Shown: positions 23,935 through 36,331 of the stretch, piece by piece | Numbering within the stretch: position 1 is the first letter of the stretch | How the letters are laid out: every line of letters begins with the position of its first letter | Origin: Rhinopithecus roxellana | Lineage: Eukaryota > Chordata > Mammalia > Primates > Cercopithecidae | Assembly (NCBI RefSeq): GCF_007565055.1 | Contig: NC_044550.1 | Location: 87,048,033 to 87,112,032 of the forward strand | DNA length: 64,000 nt | Direction of reading: 5' to 3' | Notes under the pieces: generated by a model | The model's input: the letters and a program-made list of their open reading frames with translations, nothing else | Databases searched by the model: none | What the model was told of the DNA's origin: nothing | Position numbers and translations under genes: made by a program

Positions 23935-24238
23935 TGGCCAGGCACAGTGGCTCATGCCTGTAATCCCAGCACTTTGGGAGGCCAAGGTGGGCCTCCTGGC
24001 CAGGCTGGTCATGAGCTCCTGATCGCTTGAGGTCAGGAGTTAGAGACCAACCTGGCCAACATGGGAACACCATCTCTACTAAAAATACAAAAAATAGCTG
24101 GGCATGGCAGTGCACACCTGTAATCTCAGAGCCTGGAGAATCACTTGAACCCAGGAAGCGGAGGTTGTAGTGAGCTGAGATCATGCCACTGCACTCCAGC
24201 CTCGACAACAGAGTTGAGTGAGGCTCTGTCTCAAAATA
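23935..24238 (+). mobile_element. Alu element with an internal inverted insertion
   Basis: Sense Alu from GGCCAGGCACAGTGG. Bases 23991-24022 are Alu sequence in the opposite orientation, forming a hairpin with 24033-24058. A later part of the Alu (second GGGAGGCTGAGG) is deleted. Confidence 0.92.
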
Positions 24239-24289
24239 ACAGTAGTAATAACAATAGTTGTGTTAATGCAGTTACATACATTCGTGCAC

Positions 24290-24660
24290 ATACTTTTTAA
24301 ATAGCACGGTTTTTCCATGTGATCATGTATCCTGGTGTTCTTATTGTACTCTTCCATGTTGTTATGTCATCTTCATATTGCATACCTGAATGACTGAATA
24401 ATGTTAAATTGGGTAGATATACCATGATTTATTCAGTCTATCTGTGGATGTTAGGGGTGTTTTTAGTTTTTCCTTCTTTTATCCTCAGAGCAACTTATTG
24501 TCCATAGATTTCAACATGCTTTAGATCATTTTCTTTCCTTGGGATAGATTCCTAGAGGTAGGTTACTTGAAGAGACTCTTAAGCATTTTGTGATTTGACA
24601 GGTACTATCAAAGCTGTAGACAAAAAGTTTTTCCAGTTGGCAAAGTCATGGATATATGCC
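24290..24660 (-). mobile_element. L1M/HAL1-like fragment
   Basis: Antisense LINE phrases: ACCATGATTTATTCAGTCTA, then TCCTTGGGATAGATTCCTAG and GGTAGGTTACTTGA. Old and diverged. Confidence 0.6.
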
Positions 24661-25715
24661 CCAGTATTTCCATACCTGGGAAAGGCTTACAAATGGATTA
24701 GATATGAAACAAGTACAGTGCACACGCTTCATTTGTTTTATGGAATAATACATAGTCTGTGAAATTCCTATTGTGTAAATTGAGGCCTGCATTCCTCTTA
24801 CCACCTCCACCTCTGCTACTTTCTGCTCTAGAAACTACTTAAATGAAAAGAGAAAAGCTAGTTGACTAGCATGTTGATTTTATGCCCAAAGCAAATACAG
24901 ACCGACTGACTCATCCTGAAAATATTTAGCAGGGAAAAAAAAAAAAGAGAAAATTTTTTTTTAGTGAGTAGTCCACATTATGATACTTTGTCACCTTAAT
25001 CTTGAACTAAAAGACCTACCGTTTCATTAAACGTTTGCTTTATAACATTTGCCTCTATGCCAAAAGCCCTAAAAGTATGGTATGTAGTGAATTCAGCTGA
25101 CTTTTTGCTTTGTGACATTTGACTCAGAATTGAGTTATAGATGCCTTGAAAAGTTATTTAATGCTTTTGGTCATGGCTAACTTCTGAATTTGTTTTGTTG
25201 TTTTTGTATCTTATTATGAATGCCTGCTGATAGCAATTTATACCAGTATGTGTCATATGTAATATTACTTGATAAATTTTATTAGATTTAATGACAGGGT
25301 CATTTATTCATCATGCCTTATGAAAACAAGGACGGCTGCAAAGTCAATATAGTATTTTAGGATGTATAACTGATACAGGAAAATATTTAGTCCAGTTTTC
25401 TAATTTTGTAAATGAGAAGTGTTTGGGGTCTCACAATAGCTTTTGAGAGCCTATAATAAACTGTGGTTCTTGTCTTCCATGTAAAACCCCTAAGTCAAAA
25501 TTTTATATGTGATCAGCTAGTTTGTGGGTCGCTGTGTAGTTTAAGAAGCTCTGCTGTGGCTTATTTTACTCTGTTCTGTTTAGTTGGAGGAAATGCCTAC
25601 TTTCAGCCTTATTGTCATTGATTTCTCTAGAGAGAAAAGGCTAGGCTTAACTATGTGCATCTAATTGAATCTAAGTAAAAAATTGCTTGCTGGAGAAAAA
25701 TAGTGCTGCAGTCCA
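24661..25715. other. Intronic stretch without recognised feature
   Basis: About 1 kb of AT-rich sequence; no gene or repeat named. Confidence 0.5.
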
Positions 25716-25945
25716 TACAAGCATACTTCGAAGATATGGCAGGTTTGGTTCCACACCACTGCAGTGAAGTTAACGACACAATAAAGTGAATTAAAATTAA
25801 ATGAATTTTGTAATAAAGTACATCACACAAAATGTTTGGCTTCCTAGCACAGATAAGTTATGTTGAGCTATACTGTAGCCTGTTAAATGTGCAGTAGCAT
25901 TATGTCAAACAATGTACCTACCTTAATTTAAAAAGGTTTACTGCA

Positions 25946-26250
25946 GGCTGGGCACCGTGGCTCATGCCTGTAATCCCAACACTTTGGGAGGCCGAGGCAG
26001 GCGGATCACCTGAGGTCAGGAGTTTGAGACTAGCCTGGCCAATATGATGAAAACCCGTCTCTACTAAAAATACAAAAAAAGTAGCTAGACATAGTGGCAG
26101 GTGCCTTTAATCCCAGCTACTTGGGAGGCTGAGGCACGAGAATTGCTTATACCCAGGAGGCGGAGGTTGCAGTGAACTGAGACTGCGCCATTGCACTCCA
26201 GTCTAGGCAACAAGAGTGAAACTTTGTCAAAAAAAAAAAAAAAAAAAAAA
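25946..26250 (+). mobile_element. Alu inserted in Tigger1
   Basis: Sense Alu from GGCTGGGCACCGTGGCTC to an A21 tail. Confidence 0.94.
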
Positions 26251-26909
26251 CACGAAACTAACGATCATCTAAGCCTTCAAGTCGTAATATTTTTGCTGGT
26301 ATGGGGTCTTGCCTTGATGTTGGTGGCTGCTGATTGATCAGGGTGGTGGTTGCTGAAGGTAGGGGTGGCTATGGCGGTTTCTTAAAATAACACAAGAATG
26401 AAGTTTACCTCTTCCTTTCATGGAAGATTTCTGTGTATGTGTGATATGCTATTTGATAGCATTTTAGCCACAGTAGAACTTCTTTCAAAATTTTGTCAAT
26501 CCTCCCGAGTCCTGCTGCTGCTTTGTCAACTAGGTTTATGGAATATTCTAAATCCTTTGTTGTCATTTCAACAATGTTCATGGCATCTACACCAGGAGTA
26601 GATTCGACCTCAAGAAACCACTTTGCTCATCCATTAGAAGTGACTCCTATTCTGTTGAAGTTTTATCATGAGATTGCAGTAATTCAATCATATATTTAGG
26701 CTCCACTTCTAATTCTAGTTCTCTTGCTATTTCCACCACATCTACAACGACTTCTTTTGCTGAAGTATTAAACCCCTCAGTCATTCATGAGGGTTGGTGT
26801 CAACTTCTTCCAAACTCCTGTTGATGTTAATATGTCGTTGACCTCTTCCCATGAATCATAAATGTTCTTCATGGTATCTAGAATGGTTTCCGGAAGGTTT
26901 TCCATTTAC

Positions 26910-27296
26910 TTAGCCTGAATCCATCAGAGGAATCATTATGGCAAGTACAGCCTTACAAAATGTATTTCTTACATCAGACTTGAAAGTTGAAATGACTTCT
27001 TGATCCGGGAGCTGCAGAATGGATGTTGAGCTAGCAGGCATGAAAACAACATGGATCTTGCTGTACATCTGCATCAGAGCTCTTAGATAACCAGGTGCAG
27101 TGTCAAAGAGCAGTAATATTTTGAAATGAATTTTTTTCCAGTAGGTCTCAACAGTGTGCTTAAAATATTCAGTAAACCATGCTGCAAATAGATGCAGTGT
27201 AATCCAGACTTTGTTGTTCCATTTGTAGAGCTCAGGCAGAGTAGATTTACTATAATTCTTAAAGGCCTTAGGATTTGGGGAATGGTAAATGAGCAC
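26910..27296 (-). pseudogene. Tigger1 transposase remnant
   Basis: A 128-codon open block reads like the DDE-endonuclease part of the pogo/Tigger transposase: ILLLFDTAPGYLRALM (the D is in the second catalytic position of the family), VVFMPASSTSILQLPDQEVI, then FKSDVRNTFCKAV. The family is related to domesticated TIGD and JRK proteins. The flanking parts are frameshifted or lost, so this is a fossil. Confidence 0.88.
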
Positions 27297-27310
27297 TGGC
27301 TTCTTTTACT

Positions 27311-27436
27311 CTATTTGATAGCATTTTAGCCACAGTAGAACTTCTTTCAAAATTTGTCAGTCCTCCCGAGTCCTGCTGCTGCTTTATCAACTAAGTTTAT
27401 GGAATATTCTAAATCCTTTGTTGTCATTTCAACAAT
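27311..27436 (-). repeat. Duplicated Tigger1 segment
   Basis: Second copy of 26449-26575: three substitutions and one single-base gap over 127 bp. Placed directly before the L1PA tail. See findings. Confidence 0.93.
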
Positions 27437-27449
27437 AGAGTATATACTC

Positions 27450-27957
27450 TATTACTATGTATATACCCAAAGGATTATAATCATTCTACTATAAAAAGAC
27501 ATGCACACCTGTGTTTATTGCAGCACTATTCACAATAACAAAGACTTGGAAGCAATCCAAATGCTCATCAGTGATAGACTGGATAAAGAAAATGCACATA
27601 TATACCGTGAAATACATCCATAAAAAAGAATGAGTTCATGTCCTTTGCAAGGACATGGATGAAGCTGGAAACCATCATTCTCAGCAAACTAACACAGGAA
27701 CAGAAAACTAACCACCACATGTTCTCACTTGTAAGTGGGAGTTGAACAATAAGAACACATGGACACAGGGAGGGGAACATCACACACCAGGGCCTGTCAG
27801 GGGTTGGGGGGCTAGGGGAGGGAAAGCATTAGGAGAAATACCTAATGTAGATGATGGGTTGATGGGTGCAGCAAACCACCATGGCATGTGTATACCTATG
27901 TAACAAACCTGCACATTCTGTACATGTATCCCAGAACTTAAAGTATAATAAAAAAAA
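27450..27957 (+). mobile_element. L1PA 3' end, 5'-truncated
   Basis: Sense L1 tail: GTATATACCCAAAGGATTAT, then the 3' UTR with GGGGTTGGGGGGCTAGGGGA and AACTTAAAGTATAATAAAAA. About 0.5 kb. Subfamily probably a mid-age L1PA. Confidence 0.93.
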
Positions 27958-28962
27958 ATTGGTGGTTTAATGTATCCACCTCCGTCAGTTGTCTTAGCTG
28001 GATCTTCTGGATAACTTGCTGCAGCTTTTTCATCAGTACTTGCTGTTTCACCTCACATTTTTAGGTCATAGCAAGGGCTTCTTTCCTTAAGCCTCATGAA
28101 CCAACCTGTGCTAGCTTCCAGCGTTTCTTTTGTGTCCTCAGCAGGTAAGAGCTTTATCACCTCTCTCAGCCTTCATAGAATTGAACAGAATTAGGGCCTT
28201 GCTCTGAATTAGGCTTTGGCTTAAGAGAATGTTGTAGCTGGATTGACCTTCTCTTCCAACCAGACGTTCTCCATGTCAGCAATATGCCTTTTAATTCATG
28301 TGATAACGAAAGTAGCACTTTTAATTTCCAAGAGCTTTTCCTTTGCATTCATAACTCAACTGTTTGGGGGAAGAAGCCTAGCTTTTGACCTATATCGGCT
28401 TTTGGTATGTTTTCTTTACTGAGCTTGGTCGTTTCTAGCTTCTGATTTAAAGTGAGAGATTGACTCTTCCTTTCACTTGAACACTTAGAGGCCATTGTAG
28501 TGTTATTAGTTGGCCTAATTTCAGTATTGTTGTAACATCTCAGGAAATAGGGAGGCCCAAGGAGAGGGAGAGAGATGAGGGAGCAGCTGGTTGGTGGAAA
28601 AATCAGAACACAAACATTTATAGGTTAGGTTTGCTGTCTTATATGAGCGCAGTTTCTGGCGCCCCAAAATGTTTACAATAGTAACATCAAAAAATATCAC
28701 TGATCACAGATGACTGTAATGGCTATAATAATAATAAAGCAGTCTGAAATATTGTGAAAATTACCAAAATATGACAGACATGAAGCGAGCACAGGCTGTT
28801 GGAAAAATGGTGCCAATGGACTTGCTTCATACAGGGTTGCCAGGAAACTTCCATTCGTAAAAAGCTCAGTGTCTGTGAAGTGCAGTAAAGTGAAATACAG
28901 AGATATCCCTGTTTGCCTTTTCAGTAACCCTCTGCAGTTTTTCATATTTAAAAATTAACCTT

Positions 28963-29221
28963 GGACTGGGTGTGGTGGCTCACGCCTGTAATCCCAGCAC
29001 TTTGGGAGGCCAAGGCAGGAGGATTGCTTGAGCCCAGGTGTTCAAGATCAGCTTGGGCAATTAGTGAGACCTCATCTCTACAAAAAATTAAAAAGTAGCC
29101 AGGTGTGGTAGCACATGCTTGTAGTCCCAGCTACTCAGGTGGCTGAGGTGGGAGGATTGTTTGAGCCTGGGAAGCAGAGGTTGCAGTGAGCCAGCATCAC
29201 AACTGCAGTCCAACCTGTCTC

Positions 29222-29222
<1 letters not shown>
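28963..29222 (+). mobile_element. Alu element (AluJ/S)
   Basis: Sense Alu from GGACTGGGTGTGGTGGCTC. The tail has turned into the CA repeat that follows. Confidence 0.92.

Positions 29223-29285
<63 letters not shown>
29223..29285. repeat. (AC)31 microsatellite
   Basis: Uninterrupted AC repeat at an Alu 3' end. It explains the poly-CV frame on the minus strand. Confidence 0.97.
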
Positions 29286-29286
<1 letters not shown>

Positions 29287-30834
29287 TAACCTCATACTTT
29301 TGTTTTTAAATAAAGAAGAGCACCACACTTGAAAGAGCAAGACAAACTTTCGTGAATATTCTCCCTGTGTATTTTTAGGACATTTAATTGTAGTGCGGTG
29401 CAGCTGCCAGACTCTCAGCACAGTGTTGGAAAGCTCTGTAGTCATTAGACATTCGCCTCCACAGAAGTTTAATTTTCTGAGCCTGAGGACTGTTAGCGAT
29501 GAAGCAACGCCCACCCAGAAGGAGCGTTTCACTTTTCTTTATGCATTTCAGCCTCTTAAGACTTTCAAGAAGATTTTATTTAAAATTTTCTTTTTTTGTT
29601 TTGTAGTGGTTTATGGCAGGCTTCTCATAATGTGAACATAAAGACATTTGATTATATTTGAAAATATTGTTCTTTTAGTTTGCCCACATTCTAAGTCATT
29701 AAAATGGCATTTTAAGTATGAGTTATGGAAGATATTTAAGTATCTGTGCATCGGTGCATACTGAGGCTGACATTGGTTACATGGTTGCATTTTTGAATGA
29801 TTAAGTTTATTAAACACCTAGTCTTTTACATTGTATATTTTTGTGGCAAAATATGGCTGACACATGCCATTTTGAAAATGCAAATTGAAAATTTTTTCTT
29901 TTTACAAAACCAAAAGTTGGGTAAATGAAAACTTATAAAAGCCCACTTAAGTACTTAATCCAAATTTTAACATCTTATATGCCTCTCAGCTTAATACAGT
30001 AGCTCAAATTTTACATGTAGACAGAAGATGAAAGCTTAAAAGTTTTTCTGGAAGTTAAAAGTGATTTTCACTTCCAGAGCATTCCCACCTAGGCAGTACC
30101 AATCAAAGTCTTTTAAGACTTGAAAAATATCTTCAGTATGATTTGTGTCCCCAAGGAGCTGGTTACATGCGTTGGAGTCTAGAAAATACAAATTAAAATT
30201 TGATTTAAATATATTCATTTCCCCTGACACACAGTCCCATTATGAGACAAGTTTCACATGTGTACAGTGACAAATGCCATTAGAGATGAGAAAGTAAAGA
30301 CACCAATGTTTAGTGGCAGTATTGTTTCAGACTATGCGTGTTGTCATGTCATTCTCAAGATCATGCTGTGGTAGGTATATGGTTGTATTCCCACATAAGG
30401 AATGCCACAGAAACATTCAGAGAACTTTTGTCCTTTGGTTTTGATTTGTCATATTGGATATAACCAAGATACATTTATCTTATGAATCTCTGGACATTTT
30501 TTTATTTGCTCTCAAGGCTCATTTTCAAGATTCAAAACTCAGTTTTACCACTCTACAATTATTCCTAATTATTTTCCAGAATATGTTGTGTAGTATAATT
30601 ATTTATTCAATAGACTTGGCTCTGACTAGCTTCTTAAACTTTTTCCAAAACTTTTGTTGTATTCACCCTCAAGTGATGAAGAGTGACAACCATCAATGAT
30701 ATTCAAAGAATGTGATATAGAAGTAAAACATTTCCAAAGTTTTATATACCGTTTTGGGCCAGTGTTTGGTAGGTGGGAAAACTGAATTCAAAATTGTCTG
30801 CACTATGTTTATAACTGTCTAAAAATGAGTATCT
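29286..30834. other. Repeat-poor intronic stretch
   Basis: About 1.5 kb with no recognised repeat or gene. Confidence 0.5.
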
Positions 30835-30853
30835 AAAAATAGTTATGCATGTA

Positions 30854-31171
30854 TGGCTGGGTGCGGTGGCTCACGCTTGTAGTCCCAGCACTCTGGGAGG
30901 TTGAGGTGGGTGGATCACTTGAAGTCAGGAGTTCAAGACCAGCCTGGCCAACATGGTGAAACCCCATCTCTACTAAAAATACAAAAAATCAGCTGCGCGT
31001 GGTGGCACACACCTGTAATCCCAGCTACTGGGGAGGCTGAGGCAGAAGAATCACTTGAACCCGGGAGGTGGAGGTTGCATTAAGCTGAGATCAAGCCACT
31101 ACACTCCAGCCTGGGCAACAGAGTGAAACTGTCTCAAAAACAAAAAAAACAAAAACAAAAAAAAAAAAACC
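30854..31171 (+). mobile_element. Alu element with perfect 19-bp target duplication
   Basis: Sense Alu with an A-rich tail. AAAAATAGTTATGCATGTA occurs at 30835-30853 and again at 31179-31197. Confidence 0.96.
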
Positions 31172-31499
31172 TCACAATAAAAATAGTTATGCATGTAGAC
31201 AATACTATAAAATAATATAAAAAGAAAATTTGTCTTAGTGGTAGGATTGTTAATGACTTTTCTGAAAATTTCCCTTATTGTTACAGTTATGCAATAAATT
31301 AAAGTTAGTATTTTAGGCAGTCTCAACATGTTTGGATACTGTGAGAGGGGATTCACAGGGAGGAGTCAACTGATCTTCAGACCTTTGAATTTTGCCAGTT
31401 GCCCCTCTAAGAAGCTGTTCTTACAGGGTTTGTGAGCAGTGGGCTAAGACAGAAAATGTTTTATGGCTAATGAAGAATTAATTCATTCAGCTATTTTTT

Positions 31500-31770
31500 G
31501 TGCCTATTCTATGATAGGCACTCTACGAGATACTTGAGGAACAAAGATATGTAAAACAAGGTCTCTGTATTTTGAGGAACTCTCATTGTAGTAGAAAAGA
31601 CAAATGCAAGAACTAATAATAATTTTAAGTCAGGGTGAGTCTATTAATAGCTAGCAGTGATGCAAGGGACTGTGGTCAAAGAAGGGAAGCTAACTCTTAG
31701 TAGAGGCATCAAAAATATTTCACAGAGGAGGTGACAGATTTGTTAAGGGCATTCCAGGCCATGGAGTAAT
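31500..31770 (+). repeat. L2 fragment
   Basis: GCCTATTCTATGATAGGCAC, AGGAACTCTCATTGTAGTAG and TTCACAGAGGAGGTGACA are L2 3'-region phrases. Confidence 0.65.
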
Positions 31771-31864
31771 AGGTTTTAATTTGGTGCTTTAATTTGGAAG
31801 AATATCTCATGTGATGGTAATATGTATTTTAGATCTTTTCTTAGGTCTTTACAATTTAAAAAAA

Positions 31865-32740
31865 ATGTATTTCGGTGCTTATTTTGAAATAACTTTAGAC
31901 TTACAAAAACTGCACAGATTGTACATAGAGATTCTATATGCCCTCCATCCAGCCTCCCCTAATGTTAATATCTTCTGTAAACATAGTGTAGTTATTTAAA
32001 ACAGGAAATCAACAGAGATAGGGCTATTAGCTAATCTATAGACCTTATTTGAATTTTGCCAAATATCCTCTAATTTGTAACAGTTCCTTTGTCTGTCTTT
32101 GTTTCTCATGATCTTTTTGCAGAGTTCTGGCTACTTTGTAAACAGTTTGCTTCAATTTTGGGTTCTCTGGTATTCCCCTGTGAATACATTGTGGTTATGC
32201 ATTTTTGGCAAGAATACTAAGGAAGTTATATTGTGTCTTCTCAGTGAATCATAACAGAAGGTATATGATCTCAATATATCTCATTACTGGTGAAGTTAGT
32301 GTTGGTCACTTGGTTAAGCAAGTGCCTTCTAGGTTTCTCCACCTGTAAATTTATATTTTTTTATAGAAATGAATATCTTGGAGGGAAATACTTTGAGAGT
32401 GTGCAAATATCTTGTTTCTCATCATACTTTCACCCATTGATGTTGGCATCCACTCATGGTTCTTGCCCACACCAGTTATTACTATTGTGTTTGCCAAATA
32501 GTAGTTTTATATTTCTACATTTCCTTCTATATTAACTTGATAAGGAAGAGCTATCCCTTCTCCCCTATTTACTTATTTATTCAATTATTTATGTCAGTAT
32601 GGATGAAAGAATCTTTATTTTATTCTATGGGTTATAATTCCTCGCTGTCATTTTAGTGGCTCAGATATGGTCAATGGGATCTTCTTCAAGTTGGAGTCTG
32701 TGTCCTTTGACGTATTTAAGGATATGTGGGGAGTAAGGAT
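31865..32740 (-). mobile_element. L1M 3' region (L1MC/L1ME-like)
   Basis: Antisense L1M 3' UTR with good colinear matches: TTTTGAAATAACTTTAGACT, AGCCTCCCCTAATGTTAATA, GGTTATGCATTTTTGGCAAG and TTGGTCACTTGGTTAAG. May extend to about 33 kb. Confidence 0.8.
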
Positions 32741-33198
32741 GATAGGGAGCCTTGTTAGGTTCATGATTAGACCTTATGACCAACAAAAATACAGTAGCAA
32801 TTCTGTATCTCAGTGACTGCTCAAGGTTTGCGCTTCTCAGGTTTCTTCTAATGCTGCACCTTCTCTCTGTGTGTGTCTACAGACTCCTGGTTTTGATTCT
32901 TTGCACACATCTCCAGGTTTCCATGCCACTCTTTGTCTCTTTCAGCATGTTTGGCATTAAGCCCCTAGACACTAAGATATGTCTGATGGAGTTGATTGGT
33001 TATTGCCCAGTATAAGAGCATCATTATATAGACCATTAGCATCCACATTCTTGCCTATAGCTGGCTGCTTTTAGGTGAACACCCATGCTTTAAACGGTTG
33101 TTGTGGTTTAAGTCATATGGCACTGCAACCTAAGTGCAATGAACTTGGCTCATAAGGGGCTGTGGGTATTGCAGGCATCTAGAGATTCAATGACTGCC

Positions 33199-33434
33199 TG
33201 ATTCCGTGATTCTCAACTGGAGACAGTTTTGCCCATAAGGAGACATTTGGAAATTTCTGGACAAATTTTTGGATATGACTGGCATAGGGTGGGGTATGCT
33301 ATTGGCATCTGATGGGTAGGGGCCAGGGATGCTGCCACATATTCTACGGTGCATAGGACAGGCCTCCACAACAAAGAATTGCCAGCTTTACTGGGCCCAA
33401 AACATCAGTAGTGCTGAGGTTGGGAAACCATGAC
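33199..33434. mobile_element. MER5A-type hAT-Charlie MITE
   Basis: GTGATTCTCAACTGGAGACA start, then GGAGACATTTGG, GGGTAGGGGCCAGGGATGCT and ACAACAAAGAATTGCCAG. A second, better preserved copy than the one at 11746. Confidence 0.88.
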
Positions 33435-34575
33435 TTAATTTGATGGATATCAAGAGGAAAGATATGGGAGTATTAAGGGAAAAGCAAGTGGTTTTGAAAT
33501 GGCCAGGGTGAGGAGTGTAGGTTTGTGTGTGTAATAGAATGTGGGTGTGTGAAATCAAATAGGTAGACAAGGACAAGATTGTGTAGCGCATACAGTGTAT
33601 TTCCAAGGGGTTTGGACCTCATCCACTGGGCTGTGAGTTACCCTTGAGAAATTGTAAGAGGATTAATTTGCATTTTAGAAAGTTTACTCTGGAGAGTATG
33701 AAATGAGTTTACAGAGATGATCAAATCCTGAAAGATTGAATGTCCCCAAATGTGGGAAGCTGTTTTAGACAATATTGTTTCAAACTTGTAACATATTTTA
33801 CAGTTTCCTAAATGCTTATGGGAAGTAGCTCCTACGCTGTATTCCAGATAGGAAGCAGACGTTCCTGAAGAAATGCCACTGGCTTCAGGGGGTAAAAATT
33901 TGGTTTTGGCAGGAAATGAGAAAGATAAAATGGGTCAAGGTAGTGGAGTCTCTTAAGTCCATGGTCAGGGAGTATTATTTGGTTGGAGATTTTACAAAAT
34001 CTTCATAAGGATTGGAAAGAAGTGGGATTTTATTTCTAATTGTAGGGGTTAAAAAGAGCATGAACTTTCCCTGTGCTTTTTTAAATCAAACTATTTGAGA
34101 TGTTTGTGGCAGAACAGGTATCAGGACTCTTATTCAGAAGTAATGCTGGCTTTGTGGGTAAACACTACCTTTTAATGTGTGCTACTGAACTTGTGAACAT
34201 TTTTCACTAGCATATACCTGACATAACTATTCATGATCTGTGACTGAAGCACAATTATATTTGGGAAAACCTGCTATTGCAGTATGAAAAGTACTGCAGT
34301 ATTTTACCCCCAATAACACATTTTATTTATGAATGACTTAAAACGTAGAAACTATGACAACAAAAAATCTGCATACACACATGCTTTTTGATAACAAAAG
34401 AAAAAAATACTTTTCCTTAAAATTGTTTGAGTGTCATAGAAAATAAATGGTCCAGTCTTCATGAGAGTGGTCATGATACAGTTGATTGACATAAGTGTAA
34501 ATGTTCCTATGCTTTGGCTAATCATATGTGTTATCAAAATGATTATTTAAAATAACGTATTAAAATAATTTTAAT
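33435..34575. other. Intronic stretch without recognised feature
   Basis: About 1.1 kb; no gene or repeat named. Confidence 0.5.
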
Positions 34576-34868
34576 GACCAGGCGCTGTGGCTTACGCCTG
34601 TAATCCCAGCAGTTTGGGAGGCTGAGGCGGGTAGATCATGAGGTCAAGAGATCAAGACTATCCTGGCCAACATGGTGAAACTCTGTGTCTACTAAAAATA
34701 CAAAAATTAGCTGGACGTGGTGGTGGGTGCCTGTAGTCCCAGCTACTTGGGAGGTTGAGGCAGGAGAATCGCTTGAACCCAGGAGGTGGAGGTTGTGGTG
34801 AGCTGAGATTGTGCTACTGCACTTCAGCCTGGTGACAGAGCAAGACTCCATCTCAAAAATAATAATAA
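34576..34868 (+). mobile_element. Alu element
   Basis: Sense Alu from GACCAGGCGCTGTGGCTTAC to a (AAT)n tail. Confidence 0.95.
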
Positions 34869-36146
34869 TTTAAATAATTACTATAATTTAAAATATTATA
34901 TTAAAATGATCAGTTGAAGAACTAGCCATCCTTTAGTATCTAAAATCAGAAGTGTTTCTTCCCAAAATAAAAAATTTATTAACTCTAGAAAAAGAAATTT
35001 TTTGAAGATGTGCCTAATCTCCATTAATGATTTGGCTTTTCATGCAGTTGTATTTGCAGTTTGTGTGCTAATATATTTAGGCTAATTTGGTGACATTATT
35101 TTCTATAACGGTTCCTGGTTAATGGTTTATTCGAGCTATATTTAGAGCAATTTAGCACTGATACTGTATAGGAAAATGAGAGAATGGGATTAAATTCGTG
35201 GATGTTTTGCAAGGGAGTTTTTAGTAGGATAATTTCTTTGAGCAAGCATCCAGTCTATTTGATGAATCTGGAATGCTGTGGAGCTCAGAAGTCCTTAATA
35301 TATGTATTCACTGAGAGCCCCCCTCACCTTCCCAGCTCATTCAGAGTGCAGATAAAGTGAGGTCCCTGCTCTTCAGGCATCAAACTCTATTTGATGAGGA
35401 AATCTAAAACACATGATGGGAGAAGTGACAAAGGGCTGGTAGATACTACTGGCCAGTTAGAAGACAGAAGTGTGAGCCAGAAGAGTTTTGGGAAGTGTTC
35501 ATGAAGAAATAGAATGCAAGTAGGGCTAGAGCTGAGGAGACTGAAGTAGAGAGACTGTTCCCATCCATCACCCAGCCACACCCGTACCGACACATGTGCA
35601 CACGAACACACATGTACATACAGCAGTAGCAGCAGCAGAAAAGCAAGAACAAAGATGGTTGGTAGTACTAAGGGAAATGAGAATAATGTGAGGACATAGT
35701 ATGAAATAAGCTGGGAGAAATTTGGAGATGGGGAGTTAAGTTTAAACAGGGGGCTATGTGAAGACAATATCAGCTTTTGACAAAACTGATGTAGTGAAAA
35801 CTGCTTGGGGGTCATTCTGCCAGCTGGACTGAGGCTAAAAGAGAAGGAAGACCCCTGCATAACCAGTCAGGAGACATGCTCACTCTAGACGTGATCTAGA
35901 CTAGCGTGGTGGAGGCAGGATAGAGGCAGAGGATGTGGAGCAGAGAATCCAGACTGAAAGCAAGATCTCTAACCTTGGACCACCGAAACTGGAGATCACT
36001 GAGAGCAATACAGAATTTTTAAAAAGCATCTTCGTTGCTGGCTACAGGTTCCAGCACAGAAACTCTTAATAAGTCCTGGTTTCCTAAGGGGCCACTAAGT
36101 GTTGAACAAATGGAAATATCAAGGACCTAAAGTATGCTGCTGCAAT
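34869..36146. other. Intronic stretch, partly purine-rich
   Basis: Contains a small CAG cluster near 35620-35640. The overlapping 157- and 68-codon minus frames here look like low-complexity artefacts (Ser/Leu-rich, with a CACA-rich tract). Confidence 0.5.
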
Positions 36147-36158
36147 AATTTGATCATT

Positions 36159-36319
36159 TTGTTTTATTTAGAGACAGAGTCTTGCTTGGTTGCCCAGGCT
36201 GGAGTGCAGTGGTGTGATCATAGCTCACTGCAGCGTCAAACTTCTGGACTCAAGCCATCCTCCTACCTCAGCCTCCCATGTAGCTTAGATTACAGGCATG
36301 CATCACTGTGCCTGGCTTC
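36159..36319 (-). mobile_element. FRAM-like Alu right monomer
   Basis: Only the right monomer is present, antisense, from AGAGACAGAGTCTTGC to TGCCTGGC. Exact 12-bp duplication ATTTGATCATTT at 36147-36158 and 36320-36331, so it inserted as a monomer or a 5'-truncated copy. Confidence 0.88.
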
Positions 36320-36331
36320 ATTTGATCATTT

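Larger units (their letters stand above)
25718..28911 (-). mobile_element. Tigger1 (pogo-type) DNA transposon, nearly complete but rearranged
   Basis: The left terminus CAAGCATACTTCGAAGATAT follows a TA dinucleotide (25716-25717). The right terminus ends AGAGATATCCCTG at 28911. The body matches Tigger1 along most of its length, with the transposase on the minus strand. It is interrupted by an Alu (25946-26250) and an L1PA tail (about 27450-27957). It also carries a 126-bp internal copy (27311-27436), and about 0.2 kb that I remember in the consensus is missing at the L1. Dead element. Confidence 0.9.

Noticed and set aside
26910..27296. A domesticated transposase gene
   Set aside because: The block is one open piece of a Tigger1 that is otherwise frameshifted, deleted and interrupted by an Alu and an L1. 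No sign of selection can be seen here.
29197..29532. 111-codon minus frame with a long Cys-Val run
   Set aside because: Read-through of the (AC)31 microsatellite. The same applies to the frames at 40166-40497.
35387..35860. 157-codon Ser/Leu/Phe-rich minus frame
   Set aside because: Low-complexity composition from a purine-rich plus strand and a CA-rich tract. No recognisable domain, and a second frame overlaps it.
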